NCBI RefSeq assembly: GCF_020166495.1
Contig: NZ_JAINZS010000006.1
Span: 62,001-126,000 of the forward strand
Origin: Robertkochia aurantiaca
Lineage (GTDB): Bacteria > Bacteroidota > Bacteroidia > Flavobacteriales > Flavobacteriaceae
Direction: 5' to 3'
DNA: 64,000 nucleotides
Part shown: in pieces, positions 35,749-45,330 of the stretch
Layout of the letters: each line of letters opens with the position of its first letter
Numbering within the stretch: position 1 is the first letter of the stretch
Position numbers and translations under genes: made by a program
Notes under the pieces: generated by a model
Told to the model about the DNA's origin: nothing
Databases searched by the model: none
What the model saw: the letters and a program-made list of their open reading frames with translations, nothing else

Positions 35749-38004
35749 TCACATGGTTTGGTGGAAGGAACGCGAGATCACTTCCAGCTGCTGTTCACGT
35801 GTCAGCCTGGTGAAATTCACGGCATAGCCCGATACCCGTATCGTAAGCTGTGGGTGGTCTTCCGGATGTTCCATGGCATCGAGCAAAGTTTCCCTGTTAA
35901 GCACATTCACGTTCAGATGCTGAGCTCCTTTCGAAAAATACCCGTCAAGAATCGCAGACAGATTGTGTATCCTGTCTTTCTTTTCAGCTCCCAGAGATTT
36001 GGGAACGATCGAAAAGGTATTCGAGATCCCGTCCTGCGCATTTTCATAGTTGATCTTGGCTACCGAATTCAGGGAAGCGATCGCTCCATGGGTGTCTCTC
36101 CCGTGCATAGGGTTGGCCCCGGGGGCAAATGCTACACCCGCGGGTCTTCCGTCTGGAGTGGCACCGGTTTTTTTACCATAAACCACGTTCGAGGTAATGG
36201 TCAGCACCGAAAGGGTTGGTACGGCATTTTTATATACCCTGAATTTCTGGAGTTCGGCATTGAAGTCTGCCACCACATCTGCTGCTAATTTATCGGCCCG
36301 GTCATCGTCGTTTCCATAAGCCGGGAAGTCTCCCTCGATCACAAAGTCGGTGGTTAGCCCCTGCTCGTTCCTGATCGGTTTCACCATGGCATATTTGATG
36401 GCAGACAACGAGTCGGCTACGATAGACAAACCGGCAATCCCGTAAGCTATATTGATATCGGGGTTGGTGTCGATCAATGCCATCTGGGCTTTTTCGTAAT
36501 AATATTTGTCGTGCATATAGTGAATGATGTTCATGGAGTCGCTGTAGACCCTTGCAATTTCCTTCATAGCCAGGCGGAAATTATTCATGACTGCATCATA
36601 GCTCAGGTATTTCCCCTTGTATTCCGGAATTCCCTCGATCACCTTTTTGCCTGTAATCTCGCATCTTCCCCCGTTGAGAGCCAGTAACAGCGTTTTGGCA
36701 AGGTTGGTACGCGCTCCGAAGAACTGTATCTGCTTACCGATCTCCTGGTAAGAAACGCAACATGCAATGCCATAATCATCAGATTTACGGCTGGTACGCA
36801 TCAGGTTGTCATTCTCAAACTGAATCGATGAGGTGTCGATGGCAACTTTCGAGCAAAAGCTTTTAAAATTGTCAGGCAGGTCGTCAGACCAGAGTACCGT
36901 AAGGTTCGGTTCAGGTGAGGGCCCCAGGTTATATAAGGTTTGTAAAAACCTGTATGAGGTTTTGGTGACCTTGGTGCGACCATCTGAAAAGGTCCCGCCG
37001 ATCGCTTCGGTCACCCAGGTGGGATCACCGGCAAAGATCTCATCATAAGCCCCCATTCTCAGGTGGCGAACCATGCGTAGTTTCATAACGAACTGGTCGA
37101 TGTATTCCTGGGCTTCTGCTTCGGTGATGAGTCCGGCCTGCAGATCACGTTCGATGTAGATGTCGAGAAAGGAAGATACGTTCCCGAGAGACATCGCTGC
37201 TCCGTCCTGCTCCTTTACAGCGGCCAGGTATGCCATATAGGTCCATTGTACTGCTTCACGGGCATTTTGAGCCGGACGTGTAAGATCAAGGTCATAGTAT
37301 TTACCCATGATGATCATTTCCTTAAGAGAACGTATCTGTTCAGATACCTCTTCACGTAAGCGAATCGTACCATCGGTCATCGGCCCGGTTATGCCGGCCA
37401 GATCTTCCTTCTTTTCTGCGATCAGAAAATTTAGGCCGTACAGCGCCACCCTGCGGTAGTCTCCGATGATCCTTCCCCGGGCATAATTGTCAGGCAGACC
37501 GGTAAGGATTCCGAGAGATCTGAAACGTCTGATCTCATCGTTATAGGCATCAAACACCCCATCATTATGGGTTTTTACATACTTGTTAAATAATTCGCTG
37601 ATCTTTTCATCAGGAGCCATTCCATGTTCTTCGAGAGCCTTCTCAACCACTCTGAAACCTCCGAAGGGTTTCATGGCACGTTTTAGCAGTTCATCGGTCT
37701 GTAAACCGACGATCGACTCCAGCTCCCGGTCGATATATCCGGCCCTGAAGGCACTTACCCCGGATATGGTTCCGGTATCTATGGCACGAACCCCGTTGTT
37801 TTCCCGCTCTTCTTTCATAGCGATTTTACAAACTTCCCAAAGCTTTTGGGTTCTTTCTGTGGGTCCGGTCAGGAACCGGTCGTCACCTTGATAAGGACTG
37901 ATGTTCTTTACAACGAAATCACGCACATCGACCTTGGTGGTCCATGTACCCTCAATAAAAGGTTCCCGTTTCACATCCTGGGCGGATAAGGTGTCATTTG
38001 TCAT
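35749..38004 (-). CDS. pflB: formate C-acetyltransferase (pyruvate formate-lyase)
   Basis: 751 residues, full length. The two catalytic cysteines are adjacent ([11 protein letters not shown], Cys415-Cys416) and the glycyl-radical site is [17 protein letters not shown] with Gly726 near the C-terminus. The enzyme converts pyruvate + CoA to acetyl-CoA + formate in the cytoplasm without oxygen. It is the first gene of the operon pflB-pflA-OFA transporter. The 300 bases upstream (38005-38303) are AT-rich and hold the promoter, but I saw no convincing Fnr-type site there. Confidence 0.97.
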   Translation of the reverse strand: MTNDTLSAQDVKREPFIEGTWTTKVDVRDFVVKNISPYQGDDRFLTGPTERTQKLWEVCKIAMKEERENNGVRAIDTGTISGVSAFRAGYIDRELESIVGLQTDELLKRAMKPFGGFRVVEKALEEHGMAPDEKISELFNKYVKTHNDGVFDAYNDEIRRFRSLGILTGLPDNYARGRIIGDYRRVALYGLNFLIAEKKEDLAGITGPMTDGTIRLREEVSEQIRSLKEMIIMGKYYDLDLTRPAQNAREAVQWTYMAYLAAVKEQDGAAMSLGNVSSFLDIYIERDLQAGLITEAEAQEYIDQFVMKLRMVRHLRMGAYDEIFAGDPTWVTEAIGGTFSDGRTKVTKTSYRFLQTLYNLGPSPEPNLTVLWSDDLPDNFKSFCSKVAIDTSSIQFENDNLMRTSRKSDDYGIACCVSYQEIGKQIQFFGARTNLAKTLLLALNGGRCEITGKKVIEGIPEYKGKYLSYDAVMNNFRLAMKEIARVYSDSMNIIHYMHDKYYYEKAQMALIDTNPDINIAYGIAGLSIVADSLSAIKYAMVKPIRNEQGLTTDFVIEGDFPAYGNDDDRADKLAADVVADFNAELQKFRVYKNAVPTLSVLTITSNVVYGKKTGATPDGRPAGVAFAPGANPMHGRDTHGAIASLNSVAKINYENAQDGISNTFSIVPKSLGAEKKDRIHNLSAILDGYFSKGAQHLNVNVLNRETLLDAMEHPEDHPQLTIRVSGYAVNFTRLTREQQLEVISRSFHQTM

Positions 38005-38303
38005 GATGATGTATTTTATATGTGACTGATTTTACTTCTTATGAGACATCCAAATTATCACCGGAAAACCCCGAAAAACATGACATTTGACAGTTTTTAA
38101 ATACGTAGAAAAGAGACCCTCTACTATTACGTTTGAGAAGAATGAAAAAATTGAAAAAAATTATTTCCTTCAGAATTTCCAGTCTGAAAGAAGCAAAAAA
38201 ATGACTGTTTTCAGAGGAGGTGTCAGCATTTTTGGGGATTCAGAAACGGGTAATCACCTGAAGAAATGAAGTGGTTATGCAGAATGGATTCCGGAAAGTC
38301 GAT

Positions 38304-38672
38304 TCAGGCAGTGGTTGCTTCCTCTTCCTCCGGAAAAATCACCTCATTCTCTGAAAAATCGAGGATCTCTGCTTCACTTGCCGATTGCAGGATCTCTTCC
38401 ATGCACTTTTCAAGTCGCAGCGGGGTAGTGTACTTTCTGCTGTTGGCAAGCACAAGGCCGTTGTGCGATAAACGAAAGAAATGCTTCTTCCCGGGGGTGA
38501 TCTTGCGGGTTAGTACGAACCCTTCGATATTGTTTTTTATGCTTTCGATGATGAGTTCGCAATCAGCTTTGTATTTACAGGAGATGCTGGTAAGCAGGGT
38601 TTTCCCACGCCGAGAGGTGAAAGAAAATTTAAAAGTACCATTATCACTTTGACTGATCACAAATAAGCCCAT
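38304..38672 (-). CDS. DUF1508 (YegP-like) protein
   Basis: 122 residues with two related halves: MGLFVISQSDNGTFKFSFTS ... KADCELIIESIKNN, and HFFRLSHNGLVLANSRKYTT ... RLEKCMEEILQ. This fits the two-repeat DUF1508/YegP fold. The C-terminus is acidic (FPEEEEATTA). Function of the family is unknown. The gene is monocistronic, between the pfl operon and the DUF2914 gene. Confidence 0.75.
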   Translation of the reverse strand: MGLFVISQSDNGTFKFSFTSRRGKTLLTSISCKYKADCELIIESIKNNIEGFVLTRKITPGKKHFFRLSHNGLVLANSRKYTTPLRLEKCMEEILQSASEAEILDFSENEVIFPEEEEATTA

Positions 38673-38794
38673 CTGAGAAAGGTTTTTTTAAGAGTTATTT
38701 TCATGGGGGAGCGATAAATCTAGAAGAAAATAGTGGAATGTCAAGGTTGTTTTTCTGAAAGGATTTTTCTAATAAGCGGGCCGATCAGGTTTAT

Positions 38795-39910
38795 TCAGAA
38801 AGATCTTTGAACCAGTTCATTCTGTTCAGCTTCTGATGCTGAAATGATCTTGAAATCCACATGCCCCAGGATCAGGTCGTCATCGGTGACCACCTCGACG
38901 CGCCATTCTCCATGTATGATGTTCTCTTTGTAAGTATATCCACGGTAACCGCTTTCACGTCCGCCGGTGATCTCATAACCTATCTCATCCATAACCTTCC
39001 AGGCGTTGGTTGTCTGATCTTTGTGCATCCACCGGTGAATGATCTTCTCTTCCAGGGCTGAAGGAGCGAAGATCGAAGAGAACAGATAAACCCTTTCTCC
39101 GGATTCATAGGTAAACCGATAGCGATAGTCTCTCCAGAAAATATAGGGGTCCTTTTTTTCGTAGGTCACGATAAATTCATCATTTTCTTTGCGAACCTCA
39201 TGAGCCACAATCCCGGTTTCAAGGGCCAGGGGAACCGGAGGTATCAGGTTGAAATAATAAAAGACATGGATTGCCAGGTAAATGGTTAGGATCAACCCGG
39301 TGAGTTTACCCAGATGAACTTCCTTTCGGGTGCTCGGACTCTTACGGTAAATGTAAATGATCAAAAAGAGTGTAATGCCCAGGCTGACTGCTCCTGACAA
39401 CAAAAAAATGGTCGTATTCATTACCCCGGTAAGCACCGGGATCATAAAGCTGAAGAAGATGAAACTGATAAAGAAATAGATACTGAATTGCAGGTATTTG
39501 TTGGAGATACGCCGTTTCAGAAATTCATTGGCAAATAATAATATGACCAGGATAACGAAGAATGAGGTGGTTTTGGTCAAAGAGACACTTCTGGAAAAAT
39601 AGATCACATAGGCGCTTGATAGGGCCCCGAAAAAGAATTGAATCGCCAGAGGAAGGTATTGCTGGTATCTGCCCAGAAGGGTGTTGTTCCAGGTACCGTC
39701 ATCGGCCAGGTTAAACAGGTAAAGAAAGAGGGTAAGCAAGGTCATATGACTCCACAGAACCGTCATGTCATAGGCTCTGTCGATACGGCCCAGGGTCAGG
39801 GAGTCAAATATAAATCCCGCGACAAAGAAAACGATGGGCAGGTATTTTTCATTTCTGTCGATGTATCTGCCAAATGCTGATTGCCGGAACCGGGCCAGGG
39901 TTCGCTTCAT
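38795..39910 (-). CDS. membrane protein with a C-terminal DUF2914 domain
   Basis: 371 residues. The N-terminal 220 residues have about seven membrane segments (YLPIVFFVAGFIFDSLTLGR, SVSLTKTTSFFVILVILLFA, FSIYFFISFIFFSFMIPVLT). The last 120 residues are a soluble beta-rich domain with IIHRWMHKDQTTNAWKVMDE, YRGYTYKENIIHGEWRVEVV and ILGHVDFKI, matching DUF2914. Function unknown. It lies downstream of the dab operon in the same direction, beyond a terminator. Confidence 0.8.
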   Translation of the reverse strand: MKRTLARFRQSAFGRYIDRNEKYLPIVFFVAGFIFDSLTLGRIDRAYDMTVLWSHMTLLTLFLYLFNLADDGTWNNTLLGRYQQYLPLAIQFFFGALSSAYVIYFSRSVSLTKTTSFFVILVILLFANEFLKRRISNKYLQFSIYFFISFIFFSFMIPVLTGVMNTTIFLLSGAVSLGITLFLIIYIYRKSPSTRKEVHLGKLTGLILTIYLAIHVFYYFNLIPPVPLALETGIVAHEVRKENDEFIVTYEKKDPYIFWRDYRYRFTYESGERVYLFSSIFAPSALEEKIIHRWMHKDQTTNAWKVMDEIGYEITGGRESGYRGYTYKENIIHGEWRVEVVTDDDLILGHVDFKIISASEAEQNELVQRSF

Positions 39911-39964
39911 GGGTAAAGGTTGTTTTGTCTCTTAAAATTAGGGATTTAATCTCTGACGGCCCGG

Positions 39965-39999
39965 AAAAAGAAAGTCCGGCTTCTTTAAAAACCGGACCT
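39965..39999 (-). terminator. intrinsic terminator of the dab operon
   Basis: AAGTCCGG (39972-39979) pairs with CCGGACCTT (39992-40000). On the minus strand it is followed by a T-rich run (TTTCTTTTT). Confidence 0.75.
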
Positions 40000-40041
40000 T
40001 CCTGCTATTAACAACCCGTGGCGGGTAAAACGGGTTTCTTC

Positions 40042-42408
40042 TTATGCGGTAACTTCCATGCCTTTTTGCTTTTTCTCAGTCGCTTTTTTTGGTTGAGCGT
40101 TTGCATCAGGCTGCCATTCCAGATTCTTTCTGTAACGGAAGGTTTGTGCTTTTGTCGGATCTGTCACCAGCAGGTGTATCCACTGGTTGTCCAGCAATTG
40201 TTGCAGTGAGGCATTACGCTTCAGGATGCCGGTCACCCTTTCGATGGGGGCTTCGATCAGAACCGAAAGCCTCAGCGGCTGGTGATAGAGCTGGGAGTCG
40301 GTTTCCCTCAGCGATTGTAGTGGCAGACCGCTTTTGAGGTCTCCTCCGTTCCCCTGCAGTACCCCGAACATACCCGTTACGTTGTGGGTGATCTTTGAAC
40401 CACTTCCGAAGTTCTCGGTATCTACCGAGGTGAAGTAGTAGTGGTTGTTGATCCATTGGGTTACCACCATGGGGCCCTGCATGATCCCTTCAAGGGCCTT
40501 TCCTTCAGGGTCAAGCTCCCAGTTGTAGGAGTGCAGGAAGCAACGCCCGCCCAGGTCTGTGTGCAGGGTTTTGCTTCTGGGGGCGATAATGAATCCGGCA
40601 TTTTTGGCCAGTCCCCACTCAGGTCTTGTTTCAGCCCAGTTACCGGCTTTTCTTTCGGCGGCTTCCACACTGTTTTTAGCACGCATCAGGCGTTTTTCTG
40701 TGGCCGCATGCTGAGCTTTTTGAAGGTCGGCTTTTAGCTTCGGAAGAAGGTCTTGGTGTGAGGCCGGAACCATCGCATCGAAGAGTACGATCTCATCGGT
40801 GGTGGTATTGTGTTCGGCTCCCAGGAACCAGGTCTTATCGGTGATCTGTACCCCATGCTGTTCTCTAAGTATTCTACGCACCTCCGGGTTGTTGGCCAGA
40901 CGTGCCAGCATACGGGCGTTATTTCTTCCGCGACTTGCGGCACAGGCACCACAGTCAAGGCTTGATCCGAAAGGGTTGTTGGCCGTATGGCTTCCGTGGC
41001 CGGCGAAAACCACCAGGGGAGCAAAGGTCTTCCATCCCATCAGGTCGAAGGCAGACTTTACAATGGCTGCCTGCTCTTCCACCGGAATTCCTGTTCCATC
41101 ACTTACCGTATCAGAGATCTTATCGATTCCGGGTTCACAGATGTGCTCGTAGTTGTTCTCCCATTTTCGCTGTTGTTTGTACCACAGCCTGGGAAAGCAG
41201 GTTCTTGTAAGCAAAGCCAGTCCGTAATTCACCCCGCTTCCCTCCACATAACCAAAGGTGGAAGGGAGCATGTTCTTCATTCTTCTGAGGAAGTAAGAGA
41301 AGAAGTTGTCCAGGTTGTTCCGGCTGTTAAACTTTTTGAATTCTTTCTCATTATTTTCGGAGACACCCTCGCTTACGGCGTAGGCGGAAGGGAGTATGGG
41401 CGGACAAGACTTGTTGATGAGTCCGTTCTTAGGGTTTTGGTAATCCATGGCAACTCCGAAGAATCCGGCGTAGCCGAAGGTCTCATAGTTACCCTGTGCC
41501 TCCACGTGTTTTCTGATTTGCTCAGATCGTGTATCGATACAAAAGACGAGTTGGGCATCAGCCTTGTTTTCAGAAGCCCTGGCTGATTTCGGAGATACTT
41601 TCTGCAGCATCTGCTCCTGCCAGCTTCTTTCCCAGGCCTGCAGCCAGATCAGGCGCAGGGTATCCAGGGTATTGCTGTTTTTTTCAGCTTCTCCTTCCGG
41701 CATAATGGACGCCTTAATGGTTCTGGCGATCAACAACCGCATTCCGAGGTAGTCTTCCAGGGTGACCGGGTATTGTTGTTGCCAGGCGTTTTGAGATTCT
41801 TCTCTGAATTTGATATAACCTGTCCACCCGGGCAAGGCTGCCAGGTGTGCAGTGATGATGGGCAGATGTTGGTCTTCAGGGTAAGCAGAAAGTACTTTTT
41901 CGATAGCTGCAGCTGCCGATTCGGGTAGGCCGTTATCTTTAATGCCTTTCAGTTCGCTGTCGTAAACAGCCAGTCCTTTCCATGCCTGGTAGAGTCCGTT
42001 TTCCTTTCCGGGCATGCTCCACTCTGCCAGTCCTTCGTCCATATAGGCCGAGAGCCATTTAACCGTCAGGCGGTCAAGCTCATGATTTTCATTCTGCTCT
42101 GCAGATGTTTCGCCTCCTTCAAGCAGGGTGAGCGACTCTTCAGGGGTTTCTTTACGGTTGTTTTCAGCAAGAAGTTCCTTCAGTATTTTTTCATCGATCT
42201 CTCCCGACTGCCAGGCTTGTCGGTAAGCCCTGACCTCAGGGTAGACGTTGGTTCCGAGAATATCCCGCGCCTTATCTACGGCCTCTGAGAAAGGGAGGCT
42301 TTCATATCCCGAAAGTGGATTAGAGGTGACGAAGCTGTAGAGCGGCCATGTCTTTCCGATATAGGCGGAAGCCTTAGTAATGGTGGTTTTTAGTTTATCA
42401 GGACTCAT
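40042..42408 (-). CDS. dabA: inorganic carbon transporter subunit DabA (DUF2309)
   Basis: 788 residues. The beta-carbonic-anhydrase-like zinc site is visible: CIDTRSEQ with Cys290 and Asp292 (and Arg294), His471 in AGHGSH, and Cys486 in SLDCGACAASRG. The spacing of His471 and Cys486 (15) matches His524 and Cys539 of the characterised Halothiobacillus DabA. DabA and DabB together form an energy-coupled system that converts CO2 to bicarbonate in the cytoplasm in one direction. The start overlaps the dabB stop by four bases (ATGA), so translation is coupled. No Rubisco gene is near, so bicarbonate would serve anaplerotic carboxylation and biosynthesis. Confidence 0.92.
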   Translation of the reverse strand: MSPDKLKTTITKASAYIGKTWPLYSFVTSNPLSGYESLPFSEAVDKARDILGTNVYPEVRAYRQAWQSGEIDEKILKELLAENNRKETPEESLTLLEGGETSAEQNENHELDRLTVKWLSAYMDEGLAEWSMPGKENGLYQAWKGLAVYDSELKGIKDNGLPESAAAAIEKVLSAYPEDQHLPIITAHLAALPGWTGYIKFREESQNAWQQQYPVTLEDYLGMRLLIARTIKASIMPEGEAEKNSNTLDTLRLIWLQAWERSWQEQMLQKVSPKSARASENKADAQLVFCIDTRSEQIRKHVEAQGNYETFGYAGFFGVAMDYQNPKNGLINKSCPPILPSAYAVSEGVSENNEKEFKKFNSRNNLDNFFSYFLRRMKNMLPSTFGYVEGSGVNYGLALLTRTCFPRLWYKQQRKWENNYEHICEPGIDKISDTVSDGTGIPVEEQAAIVKSAFDLMGWKTFAPLVVFAGHGSHTANNPFGSSLDCGACAASRGRNNARMLARLANNPEVRRILREQHGVQITDKTWFLGAEHNTTTDEIVLFDAMVPASHQDLLPKLKADLQKAQHAATEKRLMRAKNSVEAAERKAGNWAETRPEWGLAKNAGFIIAPRSKTLHTDLGGRCFLHSYNWELDPEGKALEGIMQGPMVVTQWINNHYYFTSVDTENFGSGSKITHNVTGMFGVLQGNGGDLKSGLPLQSLRETDSQLYHQPLRLSVLIEAPIERVTGILKRNASLQQLLDNQWIHLLVTDPTKAQTFRYRKNLEWQPDANAQPKKATEKKQKGMEVTA

Positions 42409-43880
42409 AGTGAGGAGTTTTTAAATTTTAGAACCGTGTTTTTAAATGGCTGGGTAAGATTCATAAGCGTGACGTATAACCAGGGTCGTTTCATATAGAA
42501 GCCAAGCTTCATGATGAAGAACCCTGCCAGGAAAATGATTCCGAAGGCTATTTGTATGGCGGTCAGCTTATGAGGTTCTGATACCAGTGGCATATCTGAC
42601 ATGAATTGTGAGACCCCGTTAAAGACCACTGCATAGAGGCCGATTCCCATAAAGACCAGGGCCGGGGACAGCAGAATGCGGAAGGCCGGTGCTATATGCG
42701 GTTGTTTCACGATGTTGTAGGTGACCTGCCCTACGGCTATGGCCACGATCAGGGTTAGAAAGATCCCGCTGTTCACTTCAGAACCCTTTCCGGTGAACTG
42801 CGTGAAGAGCCAGGCGCCTGCCAGGGAGCAGATCAGCACGTAAAAGGCCTGTAAAGGTTTGATGCGTATGCGAGGCGGTGCCTGCGGGTGAGTTTGTGCG
42901 ATCCCTTCTCCGGCGGAAAGAAAGAGATAGGCTTTATAGAATCCGTGGAGAATGAGGTGGGCCACGGCAGCATTAAAGAAACCAAGTCCGCACTGCATGA
43001 TCATAAAGCCCATTTGTGCGATGGTGGAACAGGCCAGCCTGTGTTTGACATTTACCTGCAGCAGTTTGGCAAACTGGGCGATCACTGCTGTTAATCCGCC
43101 AATGATGAACAATGGGGTGAGGGTGTCTGCGTCTATGACCAGGGGAGCGAACAGCGCCAGCAAGATTCCCGCTCCGTTCACAAAACCGGCGTGCATAAGA
43201 GCCGATGCCGGAGTAGGTGCGGTCATGCTGGAAAGCAGCCAGCGGTGAAACGGATAGATGGCCGATTGTATGATGGCGGCGGTGATGAGCAGCAGGGCTG
43301 AGAGCAGTAATACACCGTAGTGTAATGATCCCATATTAGCGAGTAATTCGGTGATGGTCATGCTTTTAGTAAGCATGGCAGGTAGTGCCAGGGCTACGAT
43401 CAGGAACAGGGTGCTGGTCAGGAAGTAGGTCTGGCTTGACAGCCGGGCCTCCTGCGCTTCTTTCCAGTCGAGTCGCACTCCGATCAGGCGTGACATCATG
43501 AGCCCCATAAGATACCAGCTCACTATGAGCAGGATGAGGTTTTCTGAAGCGAGCAGCAACATCACCGAGGCGGTAAAGCCCAGGGTGTGCACCATAAAGC
43601 GTCGGCGGTAAGTAAAGCCGCTGAGATAGGTCAGGGCATAGGTGCTGACCAGGGCGCTGAAGAAGGTCACGGTCATCCAGATAAGCAGGGTAAAGCCGTT
43701 AAATCTGAGAAGTTGTTGCCATTCCCACTGCGGGAAGTCGGGATAGACCCAGATGGCCGTAGCCGACAACAAGGCAAAAAGTGTCCAGAGTCCTGCGGGA
43801 ATAATGCGCGAGAGTCCTGATGACTGCTTCGCTGCAGTGCCCCTTTGGGCTGTTGTGACAGATGTGTGAAGATCACGCAT
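42405..43880 (-). CDS. dabB: proton-conducting membrane subunit DabB (NuoL/MrpA-like)
   Basis: 491 residues with about 13 membrane segments. It has the antiporter-like subunit features of the NuoL/NdhF group: AAIIQSAIYPFHRWLLSSMT, TPASALMHAGFVNGAGILLA and FAKLLQVNVKHRLACSTIAQMG-type segments. In DAB systems this subunit provides the ion pathway that drives DabA. It is the first gene of the dabB-dabA operon. About 230 bases upstream lies a nested dyad (44107-44150) that could be an operator. The 8-base repeat arrays start beyond that. Confidence 0.9.
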   Translation of the reverse strand: MRDLHTSVTTAQRGTAAKQSSGLSRIIPAGLWTLFALLSATAIWVYPDFPQWEWQQLLRFNGFTLLIWMTVTFFSALVSTYALTYLSGFTYRRRFMVHTLGFTASVMLLLASENLILLIVSWYLMGLMMSRLIGVRLDWKEAQEARLSSQTYFLTSTLFLIVALALPAMLTKSMTITELLANMGSLHYGVLLLSALLLITAAIIQSAIYPFHRWLLSSMTAPTPASALMHAGFVNGAGILLALFAPLVIDADTLTPLFIIGGLTAVIAQFAKLLQVNVKHRLACSTIAQMGFMIMQCGLGFFNAAVAHLILHGFYKAYLFLSAGEGIAQTHPQAPPRIRIKPLQAFYVLICSLAGAWLFTQFTGKGSEVNSGIFLTLIVAIAVGQVTYNIVKQPHIAPAFRILLSPALVFMGIGLYAVVFNGVSQFMSDMPLVSEPHKLTAIQIAFGIIFLAGFFIMKLGFYMKRPWLYVTLMNLTQPFKNTVLKFKNSSL

Positions 43881-44106
43881 GATTATAGATCAATTTAGAG
43901 TTGCTGTTTACAGTTGTGTTTTTGGTGGTGGTTGTTGTGGTGGTGAGCGCGAAGCAGCATGGGTAAAGAAGTGACTGAAGCCGGTTTTGAAACCTTTTTC
44001 CGGAGGGTTTGGTGTGCTTGCTGAATCTGAATGTCGTCAGTTCTTGTGATTCCATTGCTGTTATTCGTTCTGCGGTTTTGTATTCACCGCTGCAAAGATG
44101 ACATAT

Positions 44107-44150
44107 TTAATGCATAAAGTTTTATTTAACTTTATAATTAGAAGCATTAA
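44107..44150. promoter_or_regulatory. nested dyad upstream of dabB
   Basis: The inner arms are ATAAAGTT (44114-44121) and AACTTTAT (44128-44135) with 6 bases between them. The outer arms are TTAATGC (44107-44113) and GCATTAA (44144-44150). Two nested dyads in an AT-rich promoter region suggest a regulator site, perhaps of MarR or LysR type; the regulator is unknown. Confidence 0.45.
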
Positions 44151-44212
44151 TAAATTTAATGAATAGTGGTAAGTGCTTTGCCTTCATATCGATAGCATTC
44201 TGTCTTTGGTAA

Positions 44213-44834
44213 GTGAGATGGTGAAGTAGTGAGATGGTGAGGTGGTGAGGTAGTGAGATGGTCAGATGGTCAGGTAGTCAGATGGTCAAGTGGTAATTTC
44301 GGTTTTGGATGCCTTTGTCACACTGAGCCAGTCGAAGTGGACTAACGGGATGTGAAACGGTGAGGTAGTGAAGTAGTGAAATGGTCAGATAGTGAACTGG
44401 TAGTTTCGGTTTTGGATGCCTTTGTCACACTGAGCCAGTCGAAGTGGACTAACGGGATGTGAAATGGTGAGGAGATGAATTAGTCAAATAGTCAGATGGT
44501 CAAGTGGTCAATAGAAGAAATAAACGCCCCCTTCCGTCAGCACCATAGTGCTGCCACCTTCCCCCAGGAGGGGAAGGAAAACGTGTTTTAGTATCGGCTC
44601 ATTTCCTGGCTTTTGTCACACTGCCCGAAGTATCGGGGGTCGAAGTGGTCAGATGGTCAGGTAGTCAAGGGCTTAGATAGTGAACTGGTAATTTGGGTTT
44701 TGGATGCCTTTGTCACACTGAGCCAGTCGAAGTGGACATATGGGATGTGAAATGGTGAGATAGTGAAGTAGTGAAATGGTCAGATGGTGAAGTAGTCAGG
44801 TAGTCAGAAGGTCAAAAGGTCAGGAGATGAGGTG
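44213..44834 (+). repeat. compound array: 8-base-unit arrays with 59-base spacers
   Basis: Array 44213-44292 (10 units), spacer 44293-44351 (59), array 44352-44399 (6), spacer 44400-44458 (59), array 44459-44514 (7). Then a hairpin module (44523-44583, GCACCATAGTGCTGCC) and a core variant (44613-44647), array 44648-44687 (5), spacer 44688-44746 (59) and array 44747-44834 (11). Units follow GT(G/C)A(G/A)(G/A)T(G/A). The spacers share GGTTTTGGATGCC, TGTCACACTGAGCC and GTCGAAGTGG. No gene is present in 43881-45330. Confidence 0.85.
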
Positions 44835-44951
44835 GAACATAACCTCATAAATGTCTGACAAAGGGATGATGATTAATGGTCATCTATAATTTACAATCTA
44901 TCATTTATAATTTGAAAACGGTCATCCAGAGCTCCCGATAGCAATCGGGAC

Positions 44952-45240
44952 GCAGGGAGCGAAGGATCTGCCTTCTTTTAGTGAGGTGGTCAGATGGTGA
45001 GGTGGTGAGGTAGTGAGATGTTGAGGTAGTCAAACGGTCAGATGGTCAAAAAGGTTAGGGCAGTCTCTTTATCCGGTTAACATCATTTCTTCATACCCTC
45101 ATAACCCTGTACAAGTATGATTTGGAATCTTGGGATATGGTTTTGAACGCTCATGTCACACTGAGCCAGTCGAAGCGGACATACGGAATGTGGAACTTGA
45201 AAAGGGCAATTCTGGTAACCCCCGCTACCGCGGAGCCTGC
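44952..45240 (+). repeat. 289-base perfect direct repeat, left copy
   Basis: The sequence is identical to 46512-46800 at a constant offset of 1560 bases. It includes a nine-unit 8-base array (44981-45052), a GGAGCGAAGGATCTGCC element and a TGTCACACTGAGCC core. It is followed by a CCTGCTTGCC-type palindrome (45236-45255). Weaker similarity continues to the left of both copies. Confidence 0.9.
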
Positions 45241-45330
45241 TTGCCGACAGACAGGGTCCACCTCCGTGGTATCAAAAAACCGGCTTCCGTAGGCATGGTC
45301 CACCTCCGGTGGTTCTTGCTAAAAATCACC

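Noticed and set aside
38005-38303. Fnr-type box upstream of pflB
   Set aside because: A TTGACA-like half occurs near 38087, but no symmetric second half with the usual spacing follows.
40987-41586. 199-codon plus-strand frame inside dabA
   Set aside because: Antisense to dabA, whose zinc-site motifs are intact in the other frame.
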